Positions 1 through 7,693 of a stretch of 37,724 bases of DNA are shown here, piece after piece. The position numbers were made by a program, and so were the translations under genes. The first letter of the stretch is position 1. Each line of letters opens with the position of its first letter. The DNA comes from Phycisphaerae bacterium. Its GTDB lineage: Bacteria > Planctomycetota > Phycisphaerae > UBA1845. Under the pieces are notes generated by a model. It was not told the DNA's origin, made no database searches, and worked only from the letters and a program-made list of their open reading frames with translations. The stretch lies in the NCBI GenBank assembly GCA_021604825.1, contig BQJS01000017.1:1-37724 (forward strand), read 5' to 3'.

Positions 1-1080
1 AGCGTCGGGATTGACGGCTGCACCGTAGCACCATGGACAAAACCGCCAATCGGTTTTCAGGCTCCTCTTGCAGCGCGGACAGTTGCTGCGAAAACGACTC
101 TCATCCTTCGCCACTTTGCGCTTCGTGCTGCACCACGGACAGAATTGCATCGCCTCTGAAACGGGCCCGCTGCATCGGCTGCACGTTCCTCGAACTTCGA
201 GACTCGATCGATACTCTTTGAGAAACTCCTTGGTGCGCAGGGTCTTCCAATTCGCTCGGGTCGTGGTCGACTTGGCGCGGCGACGACGCGAAGGGGTGCC
301 ACGCAATGCGCGCGGTTTGATTCGACGAAAGGCAGCCGCCATCGTAGTGGCGTCTGCGAACCGTTTGTGATCATCAATTTCTAGACACTTGCGCAAGAAG
401 GCGATGAGGTCTGGATGAAGACACTTGCGCACCCGCTCGAAACCAGGTGGCGGCCAACTGAAAGGCCACTCCGGAAGTTGTCCCGAGAACATACGGTAAA
501 GAATCAGGCCCATCGAAAAAACATCTGATCGAAGCGACGGTTTTCCCATGGCCTGTTCCGGTGCGACGTATCCGACCGTCCCCGAACCCGACGCGACCAA
601 TGTCCGATGTGCAACTTTGGCGATTCCAAAATCCGCCAACCGCAATTGATCGCCCGGAAACATGATGAAGTTCTCCGGTTTGAGATCGCTGTGGAGAATC
701 TTCTTGCGGTGGGCGTAGGCGACGGCTTCGAGCATCTGCTCGGCAAAGCTGATCATCGTCTTATTCGACATTCGCCGACCGAGTCGATCGCCGAGGGATT
801 CCTTCCCCAATGGATAAACGATCACAAAATGACCGTCGATAAATCCCGCATCTTTGACCCCGAGAACGTTGGGATGGTCAAGCCCAGCAGTCAGTCGAAC
901 TTCCTTGCGAAACGTCTCGAGCGTTTCCTTGGTGATTAACCCCGCGTGCGGCAACTTCAGCGCCACGTGTATGCCCGCGATTGTGTCGTGGGCTTTGTAC
1001 ACGGTCGCGAATCCACCCTCGGCCAACCGCCGAACGATTCGGTATTTGCCAAGCCGCTGCCTGACGCGCAATAACGTCAT
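1..1080 (-). CDS. Ser/Thr protein kinase with C-terminal double zinc ribbon (partial, runs off left edge)
   Basis: Reading the minus strand from an ATG at 1078-1080 gives 360 codons without a stop to base 1, so the C-terminus is missing. It is a eukaryotic-type (Hanks) kinase. The glycine loop EGGFATV is at residues 21-27, the ATP lysine (ALKLP) at K42, a likely helix-C Glu at E60, the catalytic loop HSDLKPEN at 130-137, DFG at 150-152 and GTVGYVAPE ending at 175. The catalytic loop has Ser in place of Arg before the Asp, so it is a non-RD kinase. A basic linker (residues 255-275) follows, then two C-x-x-C zinc ribbons (C300/C303/C314/C317 and C334/C337/C348/C351), each ending in CPWC. No membrane segment is seen in the visible part, so it is probably cytosolic. 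It is divergent from the gene at 1464. Substrate unknown. Confidence 0.9.
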   Translation of the reverse strand, partial: MTLLRVRQRLGKYRIVRRLAEGGFATVYKAHDTIAGIHVALKLPHAGLITKETLETFRKEVRLTAGLDHPNVLGVKDAGFIDGHFVIVYPLGKESLGDRLGRRMSNKTMISFAEQMLEAVAYAHRKKILHSDLKPENFIMFPGDQLRLADFGIAKVAHRTLVASGSGTVGYVAPEQAMGKPSLRSDVFSMGLILYRMFSGQLPEWPFSWPPPGFERVRKCLHPDLIAFLRKCLEIDDHKRFADATTMAAAFRRIKPRALRGTPSRRRRAKSTTTRANWKTLRTKEFLKEYRSSLEVRGTCSRCSGPVSEAMQFCPWCSTKRKVAKDESRFRSNCPRCKRSLKTDWRFCPWCYGAAVNPDA

Positions 1081-1463
1081 GGTCGATATTCCAAGGTCGC
1101 CTGAAAGGTACCCTATTCGCAAAAAACACAAACCAGTTCAACGCCGCTCAAGATCCAATCCGAATAGAGTAGAGTCAGAGGCCCTGCCTCGCAACGACTT
1201 AAGGCCACCGGTTGGACTCGAACGGATCCCCTGCGGCCCAAAATCTGCTGCGCACAATTGTAACCCGCTGCAAAGCGAGGGTATCTCGAAGACCAAGAAT
1301 GCGACGTCGCCCCAAACGCAACTGTCCGCTCACTCACTTGAGACTACCGAAGTCCTTGATTTCTGTTACACTTCACACACTGGTTCTCGTTGCTGTACCT
1401 TAGGGCCAAGAGCGCGGCTGAAAACGAAAAGGGATTCGCTCTGGTGGCGGCGGATGGAAAACG
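1081..1463. other. Divergent intergenic region with tRNA-like remnant
   Basis: Gap between the divergent kinase and zinc-ribbon genes. It should hold promoters for both, but I could not fix a convincing -35/-10 pair. The only recognisable element is the tRNA-Thr-like fragment listed separately at 1203-1252. Short open frames here have no protein-like features. Confidence 0.5.
1203..1252 (-). pseudogene. Decayed 3' half of a tRNA-Thr-like sequence
   Basis: On the minus strand this stretch resembles the 3' half of the intact tRNA-Thr at 2907-2979. The last 20 bases (1203-1222 versus 2908-2927) match at 19 of 20 positions and cover the T-loop and the 3' acceptor strand. The match continues more weakly through the anticodon-arm region (1230-1252 versus 2935-2958). 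The T-stem no longer pairs (GATCC facing CCAAC) and there is no D-arm or 5' acceptor strand, so it cannot fold as a tRNA. It lies in the same orientation as the tRNA and downstream of its 3' end. That is the arrangement left by integration at a tRNA 3' end or by a partial duplication. Confidence 0.55.
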
Positions 1464-2246
1464 ATGGACCACATTTCGCTCAAATGCAACGGCTGCCAAG
1501 CAAAGCTCAAGATGCCCCGCTCTGCTGCCGGTCGGCGAATCAAATGCCCTAAATGCGAGACCATTTCGACAGTACCGCGTGTCGAGAACACCACAGCAAT
1601 CCGGAGCAACTCCGCCGACCCCAAGGGTGCCCCAGTCGATAAACCGCCAAAGTCTCCGTTCGACTCAACGGGCGAGAACAAGCCGTCAACCGAAACACGC
1701 TGCACCCATTGCGGCGTATCAGTGACGACAGACGCAGTCATATGCGTTTCGTGTGGCACTAACCTTCAAACTGGAAAACGCAACCAAACTGCTGTTGTCG
1801 TTGATGGGCTGGGAGCAAAAAGCGCAGGTGAATCAACCGAGCGTCACACCGGTACACCAAGGTCATTGCCGCTTGGGTGCATCGGCTGCGCACTCGGTAC
1901 AGCGCTTGGTGCGGCTGGCTGGATTGCCTTCGCCTTGTACACCAAACACGAATTGGCGTTATTGGCAATCTTGGTGGGTGGGTTGTCTGGCCTGGGTATG
2001 TATTGGGGTTACCGCGACGTGGGTTTCTTGGCGGGACTGGTCGCGGCGCTTTTTGCCATGTCTGGAATCGTTGCGGCTCGAGTCTATATCTTGCAGAAAC
2101 TATTCAATACCGACGAAGGGCCAGCCGAATTGTTCGTGTCTGCAGTCTTTGCCACAGGATGGTGGGGAATACTCATAGTCGGTGTCGCCATGTTCATTGC
2201 CTTTAAGGTCGGCACCACCGGTCCAGATGTATTCGACGACGACTAG
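1464..2246 (+). CDS. Membrane protein with two N-terminal zinc ribbons
   Basis: 260 residues starting at ATG 1464, behind a purine-rich GGATGGAAAA stretch. The first zinc ribbon is C8/C11...C28/C31 in the form typical of planctomycete proteins (LKCNGCQAKLKMP...KCPKC). After a polar Pro/Ser/Thr linker, a second ribbon follows at C80/C83...C94/C97, ending CGTNLQTG. The C-terminal half is strongly hydrophobic, with about four membrane segments between residue 130 and the acidic tail (DVFDDD). The cysteines probably bind zinc on the cytoplasmic side. No enzyme motif is seen. It is divergent from the kinase, which also carries zinc ribbons, and upstream of another zinc-ribbon membrane protein. This suggests related roles, but that is inference. 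Confidence 0.8.
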   Translation: MDHISLKCNGCQAKLKMPRSAAGRRIKCPKCETISTVPRVENTTAIRSNSADPKGAPVDKPPKSPFDSTGENKPSTETRCTHCGVSVTTDAVICVSCGTNLQTGKRNQTAVVVDGLGAKSAGESTERHTGTPRSLPLGCIGCALGTALGAAGWIAFALYTKHELALLAILVGGLSGLGMYWGYRDVGFLAGLVAALFAMSGIVAARVYILQKLFNTDEGPAELFVSAVFATGWWGILIVGVAMFIAFKVGTTGPDVFDDD

Positions 2247-2457
2247 ATTGCACAAGCAGAAGTTAGGACATCCGGGTCTGTGTTCAACATTAGGAAAAGC
2301 AATTTCTGTGACGTCTATCCCCTCTTGAGCGCGATGGAAATCAATTCATTGCATGGACATGGTCTTGAAGACATCCCGGATTCTTGGCGATCGTCATTGC
2401 GTAGGGCGAATGAACGCAGCAATGGAAAGCGCACTTCCGCTGGGCAATAATGTGTGT

Positions 2458-2769
2458 ATGAAACAGCGTAGCCGAAAACGACGGATTCTTGCATGGCTCG
2501 CAAACGTGGTGTGCTTTGGATTCGTGGCGCTTTGGATTGACCGGATTCTCTCTCCAACTGGCCTGATACCCGTATTGATGCAGGCTGATTACCTCGCGAT
2601 CAAAACAATAATTGCGATGCTTTTGCTGATGTTCATACCGGTTGCGCTATCGGCTTACTGGTTTTGGAGGATGGACAATCAGCCCGAGGGCAGATGCTTG
2701 GACTGCGGCTACAACCTAACCGGCAACGTCAGCGGCGTCTGTCCCGAGTGCGGTACGCCGATTAAATAG
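2458..2769 (+). CDS. Small membrane protein with C-terminal zinc ribbon (CGYNLTG...CPECG type)
   Basis: 103 residues from ATG 2458. A very basic N-terminus (MKQRSRKRR) precedes two membrane segments (about residues 10-30 and 45-70). The C-terminal zinc ribbon reads CLDCGYNLTG then VCPECGTPI. This ribbon, with its fixed CGY-N/D-L-x-G wording, is a recurrent signature of small proteins in Planctomycetota. The frame stays open upstream with ATGs at 2422, 2410 and 2353. I chose 2458 because it puts the basic residues directly at the N-terminus before the first membrane helix, but the Shine-Dalgarno evidence is poor for all choices. Function unknown. Confidence 0.7.
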   Translation: MKQRSRKRRILAWLANVVCFGFVALWIDRILSPTGLIPVLMQADYLAIKTIIAMLLLMFIPVALSAYWFWRMDNQPEGRCLDCGYNLTGNVSGVCPECGTPIK

Positions 2770-2906
2770 GCAAGTCGCAAAGGGCCCCATGCCCGACAAA
2801 AACCCCGACCCAATCCCCCCGTCGAATATCGCAATCTGTACCGATTAAGACACCCCAGCGCAAGCGAGAGGGCGAGACTCACGTGAATTGAAGGCCCAAC
2901 ATCCAA

Positions 2907-2979
2907 AGCCACCGGTCGGACTCGAACCGACGACCTGCGGTTTACAAAACCGCTGCTCTACCAACTGAGCTACGGCGGC
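2907..2979 (-). tRNA. tRNA-Thr (anticodon UGU)
   Basis: The minus strand folds as a complete 73-nt tRNA. The acceptor is GCCGCCG paired with CGGTGGC (one G-U pair), the D-arm GCTC/GAGC with loop AGTTGGTA, the anticodon stem GCGGT/ACCGC with loop TTTGTAA (anticodon TGT), and the T-arm GTCGG/CCGAC with loop TTCGAGT. The variable loop is AGGTC. The discriminator base is T and no CCA is encoded, so CCA must be added after transcription. Confidence 0.95.
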
Positions 2980-3568
2980 GACTTGGGGGCGTGACGAAGC
3001 GGTGGAACACTCAAATCCGCTACTTCGCGAGATTCTACCGGGTTTGGCTTGGCCAGCAAGCGGTAGCGGAATGTCTGGGGCAGTGGGCGAATCCCTACTT
3101 AGTTACTTCCATTCATTTTGGAAAATTCGGGCGACCGATGACGGGCTCTGCAAGGGCCGACGAAGAAGCCCATCTGACCGACCCACAAAACACGATGGCC
3201 GCCACTTCACGACCATGCGTCAGATTCGCGATTCCGTCGCCGCTCGGTCGATGTTCAATCTCGCTTGACAGAATTCCCACTTTCAACCTGACCCTTCCAG
3301 TGCTCTCCAGCGGGCGGGTCTTGGGCATGGTCCAATATTTAAGACGGTTTCGCGGTCAGCCGATGAATCCGAGTGGAAGCCTTACGGAAAAATCACGGTT
3401 GATCCGGCATCGAAATCGATCGAACTGACGTTTCGGCATATCGAACTTGGCCGAATCGTCATCGCGAGAGCAGCGCTCGGGCATTTGGATTTCTTGCGGA
3501 ACGTCTCGCGGCGTATCGCCGGAACGCTTGTTGACCGACAGTCGCACACAGTGAAAGGACCATGCTCC
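2980..3568. other. Long gap without a convincing gene
   Basis: Between the tRNA and the YIDPGSGS gene I see no reliable gene on either strand. One frame (frame of the downstream small gene) is open from 3269 and reads like protein from about 3341 to 3568 (for example WKPYGKITVDPASKSIELTF). It has no ATG or GTG before the start at 3569, so it may be a gene remnant or chance. A TTGACA hexamer occurs at 3265-3270 without a good partner -10. Confidence 0.4.
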
Positions 3569-3736
3569 ATGTTTGAAGGATCGGCGACAACCCTCGCCTA
3601 CATCGACCCCGGCAGTGGAAGCTTACTCTTGCAGTTCATCATTGCGGGCTGTGTGGGCGGTTGCATTGCGATGCGTCAGCGATTGGGAGCAATGGTCTTA
3701 TGGATCAGGCACAAAGCCGCAACTTGGCGGAGCTAG
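3569..3736 (+). CDS. Tiny membrane protein with AYIDPGSGSLLLQ motif
   Basis: 55 residues from ATG 3569, with a clear Shine-Dalgarno AAAGGA at 3554-3559 (9-nt spacing). A short N-terminus (MFEGSATTLA) leads into YIDPGSGSLLLQ and one hydrophobic helix (LLLQFIIAGCVGGCIAM), then a basic tail (RQRLGAMVLWIRHKAATWR). This motif followed by one helix is a pattern I associate with small proteins near surface-glycan and phosphatase/sulfatase-fold genes, which is family-level recollection. Its end overlaps the next gene's start by 37 nt in another frame, implying translational coupling. Most likely a membrane partner or scaffold of the downstream enzymes; no catalytic residue is evident. Confidence 0.75.
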   Translation: MFEGSATTLAYIDPGSGSLLLQFIIAGCVGGCIAMRQRLGAMVLWIRHKAATWRS

Positions 3737-5211
3737 ACGCACACGTCGCCGAGTACAATTCTGACCAAAGCCCCAACGTCCGGACCGATACAAATCCGCG
3801 GCGCGATGCGGGCTCGTTTCGCGACCCGAATGGATTCGTCTGCCACCACGAAGGCAAAGTGTACCGCGTGGTCGACGAATCATTCTCGCACTTGTTCGAC
3901 CAACTCCAAAGATCCGGACTGCTGCAACAGTTGTTTGATGACGGCTTGCTGATCGGTTCGCGCAGAATCTCTGACGATGAACATGTTCTGTCTGAACTCG
4001 GTAGGATCGCAGACCCGTCTGCGACGGGCGCGCATTCCGTCTTGCATCATGAGCGCGTCCCGTTCATATCGTACCCCTACGAGTGGTCGCCAGGCATGCT
4101 CGCGGACGCGGCGTTGTGTACCCTCGATCTTCAACTTCGTTTGATGTCCGGTGGGTATAACCTGAAAGATGCGACGGCTTACAACGTGCAATTCATCGGG
4201 TCGCAGCCAGTATTTGTGGACGTGACTTCGATCGAATCGGTGCAGCGGAAGGATGTATGGACAGCGCTCGATCAATTCTACCGCATGTTCCTCTACCCCC
4301 TGTTGCTATCGCACTATGGACGCTGTCAATCGAAGCCTTATTTTCTGTCGCATCTGGACGGTATGGAACCAGACGATGTTCAGCGATGCATTGGTCGCGT
4401 GAGCGCGCTGCGTCCGGGGCTTCTGCTTGACCTTTGGCTGCCCTGCCAATTGAAACGGTGGGCCAATCGCAAACCCAACCAACTTCGCCACCAAGTGGAT
4501 GTCAATCGCGACGACACTAAGCCGCTGGAAATCAACCTCAAGCGTCTTCGTCACAAGATTCAGAAACTCGCCGAGAAGCGGCACAGTGGCGGAACATGGC
4601 TGGGGTATGAAAATGACAACTGCTACGACGAGGCGGCTGAAGATTTGAAGCGCACGTTCGTCGAGCGCCATCTTACCGGGAACCGACCTGCGCGGGTGTT
4701 GGATATCGGCTGCAATACCGGGGCGTACTCAAGGCTGGCGGCTGAATCCGGCGCAGCGGTTGTGGCACTCGATTCCGACACGGCGTGCATTGACAATCTT
4801 TACCGCAACGCCCGCGACAACCGACTCAACATTCTCCCACTCGTAATGAACATCGCGAACCCCAGCCCAGGCATCGGGTTCCGCAATATCGAGCGGCAGT
4901 CGTTTCTCGACCGAGCATCATTTGATTGCGTGTTGGCGTTGGCGTTGATCCACCACTTGCACATCACAGCCAACCTACCCCTGGATTCCATTCGTGATTT
5001 GCTGGCCGACTTGACCGAAGACGTTTTGATTATCGAATTCATCGAGCCGACCGACTCGATGTTCAAGCAACTTCGCGGATCACGCGCGGATGATTTTGCC
5101 GATTTCACAATTGAACGGTGCAGCCAATCATTCACTTCCCGATTCGACTTGATCGAGCAAGTGGCTGTCACGCCCCACCGTACGATCGCAGCCTACAGGA
5201 AACGTCAATGA
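3700..5211 (+). CDS. Class I SAM-dependent methyltransferase, NoeA-like
   Basis: 503 residues from ATG 3700 (GGGAGC Shine-Dalgarno at 3686-3691). The TTG at 3661 is possible but lies deep in the previous gene. The N-terminal about 300 residues form a family-specific region (FRDPNGFV near the start, then a kinase-like stretch with FVDVTSIE). The C-terminal Rossmann domain has the SAM motif I VLDIGCNTGAYSRLA near residue 332, an acidic post-I residue (VVALDSD) and a motif-IV-like stretch FDCVLALALIHHL. This architecture matches proteins annotated as nodulation protein NoeA or methyltransferase, usually in surface or lipid-linked glycan loci. It ends ATGA with the next gene, so the two are coupled. 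Substrate unknown; a cell-surface glycan or lipid is an inference from context. Confidence 0.85.
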   Translation: MDQAQSRNLAELDAHVAEYNSDQSPNVRTDTNPRRDAGSFRDPNGFVCHHEGKVYRVVDESFSHLFDQLQRSGLLQQLFDDGLLIGSRRISDDEHVLSELGRIADPSATGAHSVLHHERVPFISYPYEWSPGMLADAALCTLDLQLRLMSGGYNLKDATAYNVQFIGSQPVFVDVTSIESVQRKDVWTALDQFYRMFLYPLLLSHYGRCQSKPYFLSHLDGMEPDDVQRCIGRVSALRPGLLLDLWLPCQLKRWANRKPNQLRHQVDVNRDDTKPLEINLKRLRHKIQKLAEKRHSGGTWLGYENDNCYDEAAEDLKRTFVERHLTGNRPARVLDIGCNTGAYSRLAAESGAAVVALDSDTACIDNLYRNARDNRLNILPLVMNIANPSPGIGFRNIERQSFLDRASFDCVLALALIHHLHITANLPLDSIRDLLADLTEDVLIIEFIEPTDSMFKQLRGSRADDFADFTIERCSQSFTSRFDLIEQVAVTPHRTIAAYRKRQ

Positions 5212-6884
5212 GAACCGCGATCGCACGATGGCTTATCGCAGTCATGCTCACGCTGCTGGTGATGTGTCCGCATTTTCGCATGTACAGCAGCGAGCACACG
5301 CGGTATTTCGCCTTTTGGGATCTCTCTGACGCAATCGCGATTCAGTTGATCGTGTTCGCCAGCGGGACCGCCCTATTCGCTTGTCACGAACTGATCCGCC
5401 GACGACCGAGTCCATGGTTAAAGAGCGCCTCTAAGATTGGGTTCGTCTTGCTTTTTGGAATGGCGCTGTTGTCCAATCTTGATATTGCCCAAAAGGGCTA
5501 CATGCAGTTGTCGTGGTCTGCTCCCTGCTACGCACTCACGGTTATCGTCATCGTCGCAGCGATGCTTGGCGGGTCGCAACGTTTCAAGTGGATTCCGCGA
5601 TTCTGCGCGACGGCGTGCCTGATCTTGTCGCCGGTGATTCCATTGCTATTTGTTCAAATGCTGATGTACTCGACGTATCCCGTTCGCCTGGAGTCTTTGA
5701 GCGAAATCGCCGATGCGCCGCCCAGCGATGAAACACAAGGCGATGTTTACGTTTTTGTTTTCGACGCATGGTCGTACGAGCAATCATTGGGTCGATCCGA
5801 CCTCAAGACCGATCTACCCAACCTCGCTGAATTCGCGAGCATTGCGACGGTCTATCACAACGCCCATTCACTCTTTACCGAAACCTACCAATCGCTACCG
5901 AGCATCATCTTTCAGACGGACGCCAAATATGTGTCGATGGATGGCGGGGTGTTCTTTCGAAATGGCGGCGATGACGTTTCCAAACCAAGCGTCGTTTCCA
6001 AACCGAGCATGGAATCAAGCTTGTTTGGCCGCCCGATTCGCAACAGCTACCAAACATTCATGGTCGGCTGGTCGCACCCCTATCGCCCGATGCTGGGCGA
6101 AGCCGTCGACTTCGTCTATTCCGCTCCGTCGCAGGGGAGCAATCCTAACGCGTCGCGCATCGATCAATCGATCGCACGACACTTACAAATGGGCTTGGCA
6201 AATTTCGCCCTGTCCATCCCAAAACCGCTGAAGCTTCAATGGCCACTCAATGCGATGTTCGACCTTCACGACGGCGCCGAGACAGCCGTCGCACGGGCCA
6301 ATTCCATTCACTCGCTCGCCACATCCATCGCCAGTCGAGACGGTGGGCCACGGGTAGCAGTCCTTCACTATCCGGTCCCCCACGGTCCGTTTGTCTTTGA
6401 CCGAAACGGTTACGACCCTAATCTGCCAGCCAAGTTTCCGCTCAAGAACACGTCGGCCCATGCCGGGCTCCAACGCCCTGACCCGCAAAACCACATCGCC
6501 CGCTACCGTGGCAACATGCGATACATGGATACGCTGCTTGGCGACTTCATCCGAACTCTGAAAGATGCCGGCCGCTACGACAACGCCACCATCGTGCTGA
6601 CCGCCGACCACAGTTGGCGCGTGGATCCGGCATTCGACCAACTCTGCCTCGAACACAAGATGACACTGGGTGGCATTGTGAAAGTCGAACCGCCTCTACC
6701 CCAACTCACCCACGTACCGCTACTCGTCAAAGCCCCCCACCAATCAGAGAACGTCGACATCCTCGAACCGATCCAACTCACACAACTGGGTGAGATTATC
6801 AATTTGAGTCAACAGACGACGACCGACGCGCCGTCACTGGCATTGCAAGGACGCCAGGCGCTTCCTGCTGACTCAACGCCCTAG
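5208..6884 (+). CDS. Membrane-anchored sulfatase/alkaline phosphatase-superfamily protein
   Basis: 558 residues from ATG 5208, overlapping the methyltransferase stop (ATGA) with AGGA just upstream. The N-terminal about 170 residues hold four or five membrane segments. The rest is an extracytoplasmic domain of the sulfatase/phosphoglycerol-transferase fold. It shows VYVFVFDAWS (first metal Asp), a Thr/Ser-rich candidate nucleophile region (FTETYQSLPSIIFQTD) and TADHSW (metal Asp-His), plus HYPVPHGPF and RYRGNMRYMD typical of the fold. The usual sulfatase C-x-P-x-R motif is absent, so it is more likely a phospho-group transferase or hydrolase than a sulfatase. It probably acts on a lipid or glycan on the outer face of the membrane, together with the coupled methyltransferase. 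The exact reaction cannot be read from sequence. Confidence 0.8.
   Translation: MRTAIARWLIAVMLTLLVMCPHFRMYSSEHTRYFAFWDLSDAIAIQLIVFASGTALFACHELIRRRPSPWLKSASKIGFVLLFGMALLSNLDIAQKGYMQLSWSAPCYALTVIVIVAAMLGGSQRFKWIPRFCATACLILSPVIPLLFVQMLMYSTYPVRLESLSEIADAPPSDETQGDVYVFVFDAWSYEQSLGRSDLKTDLPNLAEFASIATVYHNAHSLFTETYQSLPSIIFQTDAKYVSMDGGVFFRNGGDDVSKPSVVSKPSMESSLFGRPIRNSYQTFMVGWSHPYRPMLGEAVDFVYSAPSQGSNPNASRIDQSIARHLQMGLANFALSIPKPLKLQWPLNAMFDLHDGAETAVARANSIHSLATSIASRDGGPRVAVLHYPVPHGPFVFDRNGYDPNLPAKFPLKNTSAHAGLQRPDPQNHIARYRGNMRYMDTLLGDFIRTLKDAGRYDNATIVLTADHSWRVDPAFDQLCLEHKMTLGGIVKVEPPLPQLTHVPLLVKAPHQSENVDILEPIQLTQLGEIINLSQQTTTDAPSLALQGRQALPADSTP
5975..6010 (+). repeat. Two tandem 18-bp units inside the sulfatase-fold gene
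   Basis: Two adjacent units, cgtttccaaaccragcrt, match at 16 of 18 bases and encode repeated VSKPS in a loop of the extracytoplasmic domain. An in-frame slippage duplication is the simplest explanation. Confidence 0.7.
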
Positions 6885-6906
6885 CTTGTGTGCAACTAAT
6901 CTGAAT

Positions 6907-7275
6907 TCAGCGCGGCACCCCGTAAACATCTGATTCGATCTCGCCGATCAAAACACCAACGTATGGCTTGTCCATCAGTGGTGGCGCTACGGTGTATCCT
7001 CTATGAACAGTCGATTTCAGAATGAATGTTCCACCAGTGAGGGTGGTGACTTCTCTTTCCTCGCCCTTTGGGGCAGCCTTGATCCAATCTGCCCACTCGT
7101 CCTCAGAGGGTGTGTGAATCTCGCGTTCATGATATACCGGCTTGACTTTGGGACTGGCGACCCCGCGATTAGGAATGGCGATGCGCGTCATATAGGGTCC
7201 GCAGCCTGCAAGCAGGAAGTATGTCGTTCCCATCCCAATAGCCACCAATGTCGCCACGCGCACCACTCGAATCAT
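6907..7275 (-). CDS. Small predicted lipoprotein, unknown function
   Basis: 122 residues from ATG 7275. The N-terminus is a lipoprotein signal peptide: a basic start (MIRVVR), a hydrophobic core and lipobox LLAGC near residue 25. The mature part is short and polar, includes VTTLTGGTFILKSTVHRGYTVAPP, and has no motif I recognise. It converges with the sulfatase-fold gene (22-nt gap) and diverges from the secreted protein at 7694. A periplasmic or outer-membrane location is expected from the lipobox. Confidence 0.75.
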   Translation of the reverse strand: MIRVVRVATLVAIGMGTTYFLLAGCGPYMTRIAIPNRGVASPKVKPVYHEREIHTPSEDEWADWIKAAPKGEEREVTTLTGGTFILKSTVHRGYTVAPPLMDKPYVGVLIGEIESDVYGVPR

Positions 7276-7693
7276 CGTACTTGCCTCAAGTTAAGGCCAA
7301 AAGCAATTATTGCGACCTTGGACGATCAGCCAACCGCCTATTTGATTGTATATCGCAATAAATCCTAGCCGAAACAAAATCTTCGCTCTCGCAATGCGAA
7401 CTCTCGTAACACGGCCATAAACGCGGATTCCTCCAAGTAGTTCTTGGGTCTCCGCGGAGAATCAGGTTATAATGCCAACCGGTCAGCGGCCACATCGATT
7501 CGAGACACTGCTGCATATCATCCACCATTCGCGACGTCCCATGCCCTGCATGCGCGATTGGAAGCGGTGAACGAACGGGATATTGGTCGCTCTGTTGTTT
7601 GCTTACACCAAGATTCTCATCGGTCTTTTTGCGCGACCGATCATCAACGGGACGGAGCGGTTGCTCGACAGTACCGCTTGCAGGGTTTGCATT
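7276..7693. other. Divergent intergenic region
   Basis: About 420 nt between the minus-strand lipoprotein and the plus-strand secreted protein. The frame of the plus gene stays open upstream to 7583, but its true N-terminus is the signal peptide at 7694. It should hold two divergent promoters. The AT-rich stretch near 7300-7380 is the likeliest place, but I could not assign boxes. Confidence 0.4.

Noticed and set aside
607..1552. Plus-strand open frames opposite the kinase
   Set aside because: They are antisense to a clear kinase reading with all catalytic motifs, have no domain signs, and one crosses into the start of the zinc-ribbon gene.
2991..3428. 145-aa plus-strand open frame after the tRNA
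   Set aside because: No start context, no hydrophobic or motif pattern, and the overlapping frames are equally open; composition looks like non-coding DNA.
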